Of a stretch of DNA of 37,724 nt, positions 16,377 to 24,008 are shown piece after piece (positions within the stretch are counted from its first letter, which is position 1; every line of letters starts with the position of its first letter). The position numbers and the translations under genes are program-made. The notes under the pieces were generated by a model. The model did no database searches. It was not told the origin of the DNA and saw only the letters and a list, made by a program, of their open reading frames with translations. This DNA comes from Candidatus Microbacterium stercoravium (lineage in GTDB: Bacteria > Actinomycetota > Actinomycetes > Actinomycetales > Microbacteriaceae): NCBI GenBank assembly GCA_019117025.1, contig DXAM01000059.1, positions 1-37,724 of the forward strand, written 5' to 3'.

Positions 16377-17433
16377 GGTTCGCCACCGCCCCGATCGTGA
16401 AGGCCGCGAGCAGCACGATCGCGACGAGCACCGAGATCGTGCGCGCCGAGAAGGTCGTGCGCATGAGCGCGATCATCTTGATGTCGACGACCGGCCCCGT
16501 GAGCAGAAACGCGACGATGGATCCGGTCGTGAACGTCGACGCGAAGCTGAGCGCGAAGAAGCTGTCGACGTTCGAGCAGATCGCCACCGTGATGGCGAGC
16601 AGCATCATCGCGACGATCGAGAGCACGGGGTCGGAGCCGATCGCCACGAGCGCGCTGCGCGGGATCAGCACCTGCACGGCGCCGGCGACCGCGGATCCGA
16701 CGATGAGCGCGGGCATCACGGCGCGCAGCTCGACGATGAACTGGCTCAGGCTGCGGGTGAGGCGCGTGCCGTGCGCCTCGTGCGCGTCGTCGCAGGCGAT
16801 CCGGAAGCGCTCCGTGAGCAGTGTGTCGGGCTCGGGGTGCAGGCTGAGCACCCATCCGATCAGCACCGCGATGGCGTACCCGCCGAGGATGCGCATCAGG
16901 AGGATGCCGCCGTCCATGCCGAACGCCTGGTGGGTGGTGACGATCACGATCGGGTTGACGATCGGTGCGGCCACGAGGAAGCCGAGGGTGTCCCCCGGGG
17001 TGAGACCGCGCATCATGAGGCCCCGCGCGAATGGCACGTTGCCGCACTCGCACACGGGGATCAGCATGCCGAGCGCCGCGAGCACCATGCGCCGCGGCCA
17101 CGCGCGCGTCGGCAGCAGACGGTGGATGACGTGCGCCGGCACCCACACCTGGATCGCGATCGAGAGCAGCACGCCGAGCGCCACGAACGGCAGCGACTCG
17201 ATGAGCACGCTGAGGGTGAGGGTCAGCCCGTCCTGTGCGCGGGTCGGCAGCGGGCTGTCAAAGAGGTTCGGCAGCAGCGCATCGGCGGCGAACATCGCGG
17301 CGACGAGCACCAGCCCGATGCACAAGTACGGCAATACCCGCCGGAATCCGCGCTGGCCGCCCGGTTTCCGCGGGCGACGCAGGGATCTGCCGTCGTTGTG
17401 TCGGGGCATGGCGGGCGCGGAGGCGTGCGACAC
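16366..17433 (-). CDS. COG0701-type permease (YcgR/ArsP-like)
   Basis: About 355 residues with eight or more membrane helices, PF03773 type. Signatures are LIPVCECGNVPFARGLM, PIVNPIVIVTT, the FALSFASTFTTGSIVAFLLTGPVVDIKM block and ICSNVDSFF. Members move metals or metalloids, or act with the TIGR03943 partner encoded just downstream with an 11-base overlap. Sitting directly behind zur and the zinc ABC genes, it is likely part of zinc homeostasis. The start is either GTG 17433 (two bases after the zur TGA) or ATG 17409. Neither has a strong ribosome binding site, and the frame before 17433 belongs to the zur gene. Confidence 0.85.
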   Translation of the reverse strand: MSHASAPAMPRHNDGRSLRRPRKPGGQRGFRRVLPYLCIGLVLVAAMFAADALLPNLFDSPLPTRAQDGLTLTLSVLIESLPFVALGVLLSIAIQVWVPAHVIHRLLPTRAWPRRMVLAALGMLIPVCECGNVPFARGLMMRGLTPGDTLGFLVAAPIVNPIVIVTTHQAFGMDGGILLMRILGGYAIAVLIGWVLSLHPEPDTLLTERFRIACDDAHEAHGTRLTRSLSQFIVELRAVMPALIVGSAVAGAVQVLIPRSALVAIGSDPVLSIVAMMLLAITVAICSNVDSFFALSFASTFTTGSIVAFLLTGPVVDIKMIALMRTTFSARTISVLVAIVLLAAFTIGAVANLVV

Positions 17434-17437
17434 GGGG

Positions 17438-17830
17438 TCAGGCGGCCTTGGCGACGCACTCCGCGCAGACGCCGAAGATGTCGACGACGTGCTCGGCCTC
17501 GCTGAAGCCGTTCTCCGCGGCGACATCGCGCGCCCACTGCTCGACCGCGCGGGCCTCGATCTCGACGGTGTTCCCGCACCGGCGGCAGATCAGGTGGTGG
17601 TGGTGACCCGCCGTCTCGCAGGCGCGGAACAGGTTCTCACCCTCGGGGCTCTGCAGGCTGTCGGCCTCACCGGACTTCGCGAAGCCCGCGAGCGTGCGAT
17701 AGACGGTCGCGAGGCCGATGCCGGTCTCGTCGCGGATGAGGGCGTGGAGGTCCTGCGCGCTCACGAAACCACTGGAGGCCGAGAGCGCCTCGCGCACTGC
17801 CTCCCGCTGCCACGTGTTGCGCTGTGCCAT
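17438..17830 (-). CDS. zur: Zinc-responsive Fur-family repressor Zur
   Basis: 130 residues. An N-terminal winged helix (RNTWQREAVREALSASSGFVSAQDLH, GIGLATVYRTL) is followed by a dimerisation domain with structural zinc site Cys82, Cys85, Cys122 and Cys125. The regulatory site predicted from Streptomyces Zur is Asp57, Cys71, His77 and His79, all present with identical spacing. It aligns well with mycobacterial Zur (FurB), including HHHHLICRRCG and FGVCAEC. Zinc-bound Zur should repress znuA and probably its own operon. It starts ten bases after the znuB stop, so it is co-transcribed with the transporter. Confidence 0.95.
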   Translation of the reverse strand: MAQRNTWQREAVREALSASSGFVSAQDLHALIRDETGIGLATVYRTLAGFAKSGEADSLQSPEGENLFRACETAGHHHHLICRRCGNTVEIEARAVEQWARDVAAENGFSEAEHVVDIFGVCAECVAKAA

Positions 17831-17840
17831 GTGCTCGAGC

Positions 17841-18692
17841 TTACTTGACCCGCGTATGAACGGCTCGGGTGCGCGAGGCGGCGATCACGCGGCAGACGAG
17901 GTAGATCAGGAACGAGATCGTCGTGATGTAGGGGCTGACCGGAAGCGTGCCCGCGATGGCGAGCAGAATGCCGCCGACGGCCGAGACCAGGCCGAACACC
18001 GCCGACAGCACGGGCACCGCCACCGGCCCGTGGCTCACGCGCATCGCAGCGGCCGCCGGCGTGACGAGCAGCGCCATCACGAGCAGCGCACCGATGATGT
18101 GCACCGCCGCCGCGACGATCGCACCGAGCAGCAGCATGAACGCGATGCTCAGCCCCTGCACCGGGATGCCGCGCGCCTCGGCCGCCTGCGGGTCGAGCGA
18201 GTCGAACCGCAGGGGGTTCCAGAGCACGATGAGGCCGGCCAGCACGACGAGGCAGATGCCGATGAGCCAGGCGAGATCGGTGTCCGATACGGCGACGATC
18301 TGGCCGGTCAGCAGGCTGAACCGGTTGGCGGAGCGGCCGTTGTACATCGAGATGAAGAGAATGCCGAGGCCGAGGCCGAACGGCATCAGCACGCCGACGA
18401 TCGAGTTTCGGTCGCGTGCCCTCGCTCCGAGCACGCCGATGATGACCGCCGCGACGATCGCGCCGGCGAGGGATCCGAACACGACGGATCCGCCGAGCAG
18501 CAGCGCGAGCGCGGCCCCCGCGAACGAGAGCTCGCTGATGCCGTGCACGGCGAACGCCATGTCGCGCTGCATGATGAACACGCCCGCGAGGCCGCCGACG
18601 AGCCCGAGGGCGACGGCGGCGATCAGCGGGTTCTGCATGAGCACCAGCAGCTCGCCGTAGTCCTCGAAGGAGAACACATCGGACCAGGTCAT
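17841..18692 (-). CDS. znuB: Zinc ABC transporter permease
   Basis: 283 residues with about eight to nine membrane helices, ABC-3 family (PF00950). Visible are FIMQRDMAFAVHGISELSFAGAALALLLG, the PFGLGLGILFISMYNGR segment and HIIGALLVMALLVTPAAAAM. The open frame reads far upstream through znuC. The true start is the ATG at 18692, which overlaps the znuC stop (ATGA), so translation is coupled. It forms the membrane channel for ZnuA-delivered zinc with ZnuC as motor. Confidence 0.95.
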   Translation of the reverse strand: MTWSDVFSFEDYGELLVLMQNPLIAAVALGLVGGLAGVFIMQRDMAFAVHGISELSFAGAALALLLGGSVVFGSLAGAIVAAVIIGVLGARARDRNSIVGVLMPFGLGLGILFISMYNGRSANRFSLLTGQIVAVSDTDLAWLIGICLVVLAGLIVLWNPLRFDSLDPQAAEARGIPVQGLSIAFMLLLGAIVAAAVHIIGALLVMALLVTPAAAAMRVSHGPVAVPVLSAVFGLVSAVGGILLAIAGTLPVSPYITTISFLIYLVCRVIAASRTRAVHTRVK

Positions 18693-19507
18693 CCCGCGTG
18701 CTCCTCGTGGTCGTGATCGTGGTGCGGGTGATGCGGTTCGCCCTCGGGGATGCCGGCGACGAGCAGACGGCCGGCGGTGCGCACCACCTCGACGGGCGCG
18801 CCGTACAGGTCGCTCAGCACGTCGCTGCGCAGCACCTCCGAGGGCGTGCCGAGACGGAACCGGCCGCCGGCGATGTACAGGATCCGATCGACCGACGACA
18901 GCACGGGGTTGATGTCGTGGGTCACGAAGACGACGCCCGCGCCGGTCGCCCGACGCTGCTCGTCGATGATGCGCGTGACAGCGCGCTGATTCTTGAGGTC
19001 GAGGCTCGACAGCGGTTCGTCGCAGAGCAGCAGGGCAGGGCGGTCGGCGAGGGCCTGTCCGACGCGCAGCCGCTGCTGCTCGCCGCCGGAGAGGGATCCG
19101 ATGGGATCGTCGGCGTAGCTCGCGGCCCCGACCGCTTCGAGCAGGGCGTCGACGCGCGCTCGATCGCCGCGCCGCGGGATCGGTGCGCCGAAGCGCGTGC
19201 CGTTCACACCGAGCGCGATGAGGTCGCGGGCGCGCATGTTCGTGCCGAGCGGGAACGGGCGCTGCTGCGGGATGTAGCCGACCCGATCGTTTCCGCGCCG
19301 CACGGGTCGGCCGTCGACGCGGATCGTTCCCTCGCTGAGCTTCTGCAGCCCCAGGATCGCGCGCAGCAGCGTGGTCTTGCCCGATCCGGACGGGCCGAGC
19401 ACGGCGACGAACTCGCCCGGGGCGATCTCGAGGTCGAGCCCGTGCCAGAGGTCGCGGCCGCGCAGGCGCAGGCCGGCGCCGGAGATCCGGAGCACGGGGT
19501 CTGTCAT
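18689..19507 (-). CDS. znuC: Zinc ABC transporter ATP-binding protein
   Basis: 272 residues: Walker A GPSGSGKTT, signature LSGGEQQRLRVGQAL, Walker B LLLCDEPLSSLD and H-loop VTHD. The C-terminal tail is histidine- and acid-rich (GEPHHPHHDHDHEEHAG), which suggests zinc sensing or storage at the cytoplasmic side. The ATG at 19507 has no ribosome binding site and lies six bases after TAGGAT, so it is probably leaderless. znuA ends 94 bases upstream, so this promoter would let znuC-znuB-zur and following genes be read separately from znuA. Confidence 0.95.
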   Translation of the reverse strand: MTDPVLRISGAGLRLRGRDLWHGLDLEIAPGEFVAVLGPSGSGKTTLLRAILGLQKLSEGTIRVDGRPVRRGNDRVGYIPQQRPFPLGTNMRARDLIALGVNGTRFGAPIPRRGDRARVDALLEAVGAASYADDPIGSLSGGEQQRLRVGQALADRPALLLCDEPLSSLDLKNQRAVTRIIDEQRRATGAGVVFVTHDINPVLSSVDRILYIAGGRFRLGTPSEVLRSDVLSDLYGAPVEVVRTAGRLLVAGIPEGEPHHPHHDHDHEEHAG

Positions 19508-19513
19508 TCGCCC

Positions 19514-19541
19514 ATCCTATTCGAGACTGATTATCGGTAAT
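19514..19541 (-). promoter_or_regulatory. znuC promoter with an operator-like palindrome
   Basis: TAGGAT (19514-19519, minus strand) is six bases before the ATG. A near-perfect palindrome ATTACCGATAAT (19530-19541) covers the expected -35 side. It is AT-rich and resembles metal-regulator boxes, but it matches the classic Zur consensus TGATAATNATTATCA at only about half the positions. Control by Zur at this site is therefore a guess. Confidence 0.4.
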
Positions 19542-19555
19542 GCGCGCGGGAGCCG

Positions 19556-19583
19556 CGCGGCACCGTCCCCACACGGTGCCGCG
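19556..19583 (-). terminator. Hairpin after znuA
   Basis: A perfect 10-bp stem CGCGGCACCG/CGGTGCCGCG with an 8-base loop, 18 bases after the znuA stop. It lacks a T run. It could attenuate read-through from znuA into znuC, or terminate fully. Confidence 0.5.
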
Positions 19584-19601
19584 GGGCCGGCCTGCGGGGC
19601 T

Positions 19602-20582
19602 CTACCCCAGCGCGTCCGCCAGGGCGTCGGCGTTGCCGTTCATCCAGTCGACGTAGGTCGATCCGTCGGGGATCGTCTCGGTGAACTCGATCACCGGCAC
19701 GTCATTCTGTTCGGCCGCTTCGATGACCCGGTCGGTTTCGGATCCGCCGGTCTGCGCGTTCGCGACCAGCACCGAGACCTCGCCCGACTCGATCGATTTG
19801 ACCGCGTCGTTCAGCACCGCCGGCGCGACGCCCTCCCCGTGCTCGACGGCCTCGGCGAAGCCGTCGACGGTCACGTCGGTGAGGCCGGCCGCCTCCGCGA
19901 AGTAGGCGCCGACCGGCTCGGTGAAGAACGCGGTCTCGCCCTCGTGTGCGGCGGCGATCTCGTCGAGCCGCCCCTCGAGCTCGGCCACCTGGTCGAGCAC
20001 CTGCTGCGTGCCCGCGGCGACCTGGTCCGAGGCGTCGGGCAGCAGCTCGTCGAGCTCCTCCTGCAGGGCCTCGGCGAAGTGCTCGACCGTATGCGGGTCG
20101 TACCAGACGTGCTCGTTGAAGCCGTGGATGTGCTCATGCTCGTCTTCTTCGGCATGGGCATCATCGCCGTGGTCGTGCTCGTCGGCGTGGTTGTGCACCT
20201 CGCCCTCTCCACCCGGGTAGGCGTCGCTGTGCTCCACGACGTTCATGACGTGGTCGACGTCGGCGCCCTCGAGCAGGTCATCCATGAAGCGGTCGTATCC
20301 GCCGCCGTTCACGATGACGAGATCGGCGTCCGAGACGGTGAGGCTGTCGCGCGCGGTCGCCTCGTAATCGTGCGGATCGACGGCGGCGGATTCGATGACC
20401 GCCTCGACCTCCGCGCTGTCGCCGACGATGCCGCTGACGATGTCGGCATAGACGCTCGTCGACGTGACGATGCGGAACGATGCGGCCTCGCCCGCACCCG
20501 CCTCGCCCGATGCGCAGCCGGCGAGCGCGAGCGCCGAGGCGGCGGAGAGCGCGAGGGGCAGAAGAGGTCGGCGGGTTCGCAT
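19602..20582 (-). CDS. znuA: Zinc ABC transporter substrate-binding lipoprotein
   Basis: 326 residues. A signal peptide ends in the lipobox ALAGC (Cys23), so it is a membrane-tethered extracytoplasmic binding protein. Ligand histidines are in AAVDPHDYE and HVWYDPHTVEHF. Between them is a long His/Asp/Glu-rich loop (about residues 123-152), typical of zinc binders. The third ligand position reads TEPVGAYF, where many ZnuA have a histidine, so a glutamate replaces it. The ATG at 20582 has a well-formed promoter with a Zur box 20 bases upstream and no clear ribosome binding site. It heads the zinc block. Confidence 0.95.
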   Translation of the reverse strand: MRTRRPLLPLALSAASALALAGCASGEAGAGEAASFRIVTSTSVYADIVSGIVGDSAEVEAVIESAAVDPHDYEATARDSLTVSDADLVIVNGGGYDRFMDDLLEGADVDHVMNVVEHSDAYPGGEGEVHNHADEHDHGDDAHAEEDEHEHIHGFNEHVWYDPHTVEHFAEALQEELDELLPDASDQVAAGTQQVLDQVAELEGRLDEIAAAHEGETAFFTEPVGAYFAEAAGLTDVTVDGFAEAVEHGEGVAPAVLNDAVKSIESGEVSVLVANAQTGGSETDRVIEAAEQNDVPVIEFTETIPDGSTYVDWMNGNADALADALG

Positions 20583-20589
20583 TTCTGTC

Positions 20590-20618
20590 ACGATACGAGT
20601 TATGAGAACCATTATCAA
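20590..20618 (-). promoter_or_regulatory. znuA promoter with overlapping Zur box
   Basis: On the minus strand: -35 TTGATA (20613-20618), a 17-base spacer and -10 TATCGT (20590-20595), seven bases before the ATG. The sequence TGATAATGGTTCTCA (20603-20617) is a 7-1-7 inverted repeat matching at five of seven arm positions. It closely resembles the known actinobacterial Zur box TGATAATNATTATCA. It covers the -35 and spacer, so zinc-loaded Zur should block transcription. It lies about 95 bases from the divergent MMPL gene. Confidence 0.8.
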
Positions 20619-20712
20619 ATGGATCGCGCCTTCCCCAGGAAACTCGAAAGCTTCGCAACTGCGCACGCTGCGGGTGACAATGTAGTTCTCCCACGACGAC
20701 CGAGAGCAGAAC

Positions 20713-22902
20713 ATGACACGCACCTGGCTTCGCGCCCTCCTGCCCGCACTGCTCATCATCGCGTGGCTCGCAGGGGCCTCCTTCGGCGGGCCGCTGTTCG
20801 GCAAGGTCGACGAGGTCTCGTCGAACGAGCAGACGGCGTACCTGCCCGAGTCGGCCGATGCCACCCAGGTGCAGGAACGGCTCGGCGAGTTCCAGGACTC
20901 CGACGCGATCCCCGCGATCGCGGTGTTCACCTCGAGCGACGAGCTCACCGACGATGAGCTGAGCGCGATCGATGACGCGGTCTCGCAGGCGACGAGCGTC
21001 GACGGCGTGCTCGACGAGGTCTCCCCCGCCCTGCCGTCGGACGACGGGCTCGCGGTGCAGGCCTTCATCCCGATCGATTCGGCCGCCGACGTCGGAGACG
21101 CGGTCGTCGCGCTGAGCGACGAGCTGAGCAGTTCGGCGCCCGACGGCGTCGACGTCATGGTCACGGGCCCGGCCGGGTTCTCGGCCGACCTGGTCGCGGG
21201 TTTCGCCGGCATCGACGGCCTGCTGCTCGGCGTGGCGCTGATCGCCGTGCTGATCATCCTCGTGCTCGTGTACCGCTCGGCCCTGCTGCCGTTCATCGTG
21301 CTGTCGACGAGCCTGTTCGCCCTGTGCGTGGCGCTGCTCGTGGTGTGGTGGCTCGCGAAATGGGAGGTGCTGCTGCTGAGCGGTCAGACCCAGGGGATCC
21401 TGTTCATCCTCGTGATCGGCGCCGCGACCGACTACGCACTGCTGTTCGTCTCGCGCTTCCGGGAGGAGCTGCGTCACACGAGCGATAAGGCTTCGGCTCT
21501 CCTGTCGGCGTGGAGGGGCTCCCTCGAGCCGATCGCCGCGTCCGGCGGAACCGTCATCGCCGGGCTGCTCTGCCTGCTGCTGAGCGACCTCAAGTCGAAC
21601 AGCACGCTGGGCCCCGTCGCCGCGATCGGCATCGTCTTCGCGATGCTCTCGGCGCTGACGCTGCTGCCGGCGCTGCTGTTCGTGTTCGGGCGCGCGGCGT
21701 TCTGGCCGCGCGTGCCGCACGCCGATGCCGCCCCCGCGGTGCGCGAGGCCACGCCCGCCGCGGCCGAGCTCGGGGCGCTCGCGTTCCTGCCCGTCTCGCG
21801 CGCCGTGACCGCGCCGATCCGCACGCCCGAGCCGCACACCGACGGGATCTGGGGCCGCGTCGCATCGCTGGTCTCGCGGCGCCCCCGGTGGGTCTGGCTC
21901 CTCACGACCGCCGTCCTGATCGGCGGCGCCGCGTTCGTGCCGCAGCTGCAGGCCGACGGCGTTCCGCAGTCCGACCTCGTGCTCGGAGCATCCGAGGCGC
22001 GCGACGGGCAGGCCGCGCTCGGCAAGCACTTCCCCGGCGGATCCGGCAGCCCCGTCTATGCGATCGTGCCCGAGGACGCGCTGCAGGACACCGCCGACGA
22101 GATGCTCGCGAACGACGGCGTGACGAGCGTTGCGGTGACCGCGGCCGACGCGCCGAGCGGATCCGCGCCCGTGACCGAAGACGGCATCCAGTCGTTCGGC
22201 GGACCCGCGCCCGAGCCGACGGTCGAGAACGGCGACGTGCTGCTGCAGGCGACGCTGTCCGATGCGGCCGATTCCACCGCCGCGAGCGAGACCGTGCGCG
22301 ACCTGCGCGAGGCCCTGCCCGATGCGCTCGTCGGCGGCGTGACCGCGACCGCCGTCGACACGAACGACGCGTCGATCCACGACCGCGGACTCATCATCCC
22401 CATCGTGCTCGGGGTGATCCTCGTGATCCTCATACTGCTGCTGCGGTCGATCCTCGCGCCGATCCTGCTCGTGGCCACGACCGTGCTGTCATTCGGCACC
22501 GCGATGGGCGTCTCGGCGCTCGTCTTCAACCACGTGCTCGACTTCCCGGGCGCCGACCCCGCGGTTCCGCTGTTCGGGTTCGTGTTCCTCGTCGCGCTCG
22601 GGATCGACTACAACATCTTCCTCATGACGCGCGTGCGCGAGGAATCGATCGCGCACGGCACCCGCCAGGGGATCCTTCGCGGCCTGTCCGTCACGGGCGG
22701 CGTCATCACCTCGGCGGGCATCGTGCTCGCCGCGACGTTCGCCGCGCTCGCGGTGATCCCGATCCTGTTCCTCGCGCAGCTCGCCTTCATCGTGGCCTTC
22801 GGCGTGCTGCTCGACACGTTCGTGGTGCGTTCGCTGCTCGTCCCCGCGCTCACGTACGACATCGGCCGCAAGATCTGGTGGCCGTCGCGCCTCAGCCGCT
22901 GA
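20713..22902 (+). CDS. MMPL-family membrane transporter
   Basis: 729 residues of the RND-related MMPL family (PF03176). An N-terminal helix is followed by an extracytoplasmic domain (about 30-165), six helices, a second large extracytoplasmic loop (about 400-550) and six more helices. The conserved proton-relay signatures are present in both halves: GAATDYALLFVSRFREEL and LGIDYNIFLMTRVREE. Such pumps export lipids, fatty acids or drugs. The substrate cannot be told. It diverges from znuA across 130 bp, and only a weak GAGAGC site precedes its ATG. It is not an evident part of the zinc block. Confidence 0.93.
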   Translation: MTRTWLRALLPALLIIAWLAGASFGGPLFGKVDEVSSNEQTAYLPESADATQVQERLGEFQDSDAIPAIAVFTSSDELTDDELSAIDDAVSQATSVDGVLDEVSPALPSDDGLAVQAFIPIDSAADVGDAVVALSDELSSSAPDGVDVMVTGPAGFSADLVAGFAGIDGLLLGVALIAVLIILVLVYRSALLPFIVLSTSLFALCVALLVVWWLAKWEVLLLSGQTQGILFILVIGAATDYALLFVSRFREELRHTSDKASALLSAWRGSLEPIAASGGTVIAGLLCLLLSDLKSNSTLGPVAAIGIVFAMLSALTLLPALLFVFGRAAFWPRVPHADAAPAVREATPAAAELGALAFLPVSRAVTAPIRTPEPHTDGIWGRVASLVSRRPRWVWLLTTAVLIGGAAFVPQLQADGVPQSDLVLGASEARDGQAALGKHFPGGSGSPVYAIVPEDALQDTADEMLANDGVTSVAVTAADAPSGSAPVTEDGIQSFGGPAPEPTVENGDVLLQATLSDAADSTAASETVRDLREALPDALVGGVTATAVDTNDASIHDRGLIIPIVLGVILVILILLLRSILAPILLVATTVLSFGTAMGVSALVFNHVLDFPGADPAVPLFGFVFLVALGIDYNIFLMTRVREESIAHGTRQGILRGLSVTGGVITSAGIVLAATFAALAVIPILFLAQLAFIVAFGVLLDTFVVRSLLVPALTYDIGRKIWWPSRLSR

Positions 22903-22950
22903 TGCCGGCGCGCCTTGTGCGACGGCCGCCGGGCGGGGCACGATGAGCGT

Positions 22951-23916
22951 ATGGCCGTGATCGAGAACGCGAAGGTGACCGTCGTCGGAGCGGGCGCGGT
23001 GGGATCCGCGACCGCGTACGCCATGCTGATCCGCGGATCCGCCCGGCAGGTCGTGCTCTACGACATCGACCGGGCCCGGGTCGAGGCGGAGGCGCTCGAC
23101 CTCGCGCACGGCGCGATGTTCCTCGGCGCCGGCACGGTGACGGGCACGTCCGAGATCGATCGCACGGCCCACTCGCACGTGATCGTCGTCACGGCCGGCG
23201 CCGCCCAGCGGCCGGGGCAGACGCGCCTCGAGCTCATCGAGACCAACGCACGCATCTTCCGCACGATGATCCCGCAGCTCGTCAAGGCATCGCCGCACGC
23301 GATCGTGATCGTCGTGACGAACCCGTGCGACGTGCTGACGATGCTCGCGGTCGAACAGACGGGGATCGATCCGGCGCGGCTGTTCGCGTCGGGCTGCGTG
23401 CTCGACACATCGCGCCTGCGGTGGGCGATCGCCCAGCGCGCCGGCGTCGACGCCCGCTCGGTGCACGCCCACATCGCGGGCGAACACGGCGACTCGCAGG
23501 TGCCCCTGTGGTCGACCGCGACGATCGGCCCGGTGCCGCTCGCAGAGTGGGAGCCGGCGTTCGGCGACGACGAGCTCGATCGCATCGCGCAGGGCGTGCG
23601 CACCGCTGCCTACGCGATCATCGAGGGCAAGGGCGCGACGAACTACGCAATCGGCCTGGCGGGCACCCGCGTGGTCGAAGCCGTGCTGCGCGACGAGAAC
23701 GCGATCCTTCCCGTTTCGACCGTGCTCCAGGGCGCTCACGGCATCGACGGCGTCGCGCTGTCGGTGCCGTCGATCGTCGGATCCGCGGGGGCCGTGCCGC
23801 TCACCGGCGTGCGGTTCTCCGAGCGCGAGCAGGAGCAGTTCGAAGCATCGGCGCGCACCCTGGCGGAGACCGCCGCGACGGTGCGGGCGGCGCTGTCAGG
23901 GCGAGAGAACCCGTGA
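22951..23916 (+). CDS. ldh: L-lactate dehydrogenase
   Basis: 321 residues. An N-terminal Rossmann fold carries VGAGAVGSATAYAML and the acidic YDID that selects NAD(H). The substrate loop has AQRPGQTRLEL, where the arginine and glutamine mark lactate rather than malate specificity. Downstream are VTNPCDV, DTSRLRW and the catalytic histidine in AGEHGDSQVPLW. It interconverts pyruvate and L-lactate. The ATG at 22951 is chosen because homology starts there. The longer in-frame start at 22915 adds an unrelated leader. CACGAT ends six bases before the ATG, a loose match to the leaderless pattern. Confidence 0.95.
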   Translation: MAVIENAKVTVVGAGAVGSATAYAMLIRGSARQVVLYDIDRARVEAEALDLAHGAMFLGAGTVTGTSEIDRTAHSHVIVVTAGAAQRPGQTRLELIETNARIFRTMIPQLVKASPHAIVIVVTNPCDVLTMLAVEQTGIDPARLFASGCVLDTSRLRWAIAQRAGVDARSVHAHIAGEHGDSQVPLWSTATIGPVPLAEWEPAFGDDELDRIAQGVRTAAYAIIEGKGATNYAIGLAGTRVVEAVLRDENAILPVSTVLQGAHGIDGVALSVPSIVGSAGAVPLTGVRFSEREQEQFEASARTLAETAATVRAALSGRENP

Positions 23917-23970
23917 GCGAATGCGAGAAGCACCGGTGCTCGACGAGGGACGATGAGGCGGTCGCCCGGC

Positions 23971-24002
23971 ACCCCTGTTCTGTCAGGGGTCGCCGCTAGC
24001 GT
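23971..24002 (+). promoter_or_regulatory. Promoter of the SNF2-type gene with a 20-bp inverted repeat
   Basis: TAGCGT (23997-24002) ends six bases before the ATG, with no ribosome binding site, so the message is probably leaderless. Upstream, ACCCCTG...CAGGGGT (23971-23990) is a perfect 7-bp inverted repeat around six bases that covers the -35 region. It may be an operator. It could also be a weak terminator for ldh, which stops 55 bases before it. Confidence 0.45.
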
Positions 24003-24008
24003 CGAAGC

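Noticed and set aside
19530..19541. Second Zur box before znuC
   Set aside because: It is palindromic and well placed, but too weak a match to the Zur consensus to claim; listed only as an operator-like site.
17841..19574. 577-codon version of znuB
   Set aside because: The upstream part is znuC read in the wrong frame. The true start overlaps the znuC stop at 18692.
20278..22380. 700-codon open frame antisense to the MMPL transporter
   Set aside because: Its low-complexity Arg/Gly/Asp composition mirrors the MMPL coding strand, and it crosses the znuA promoter. MMPL has clear family motifs.
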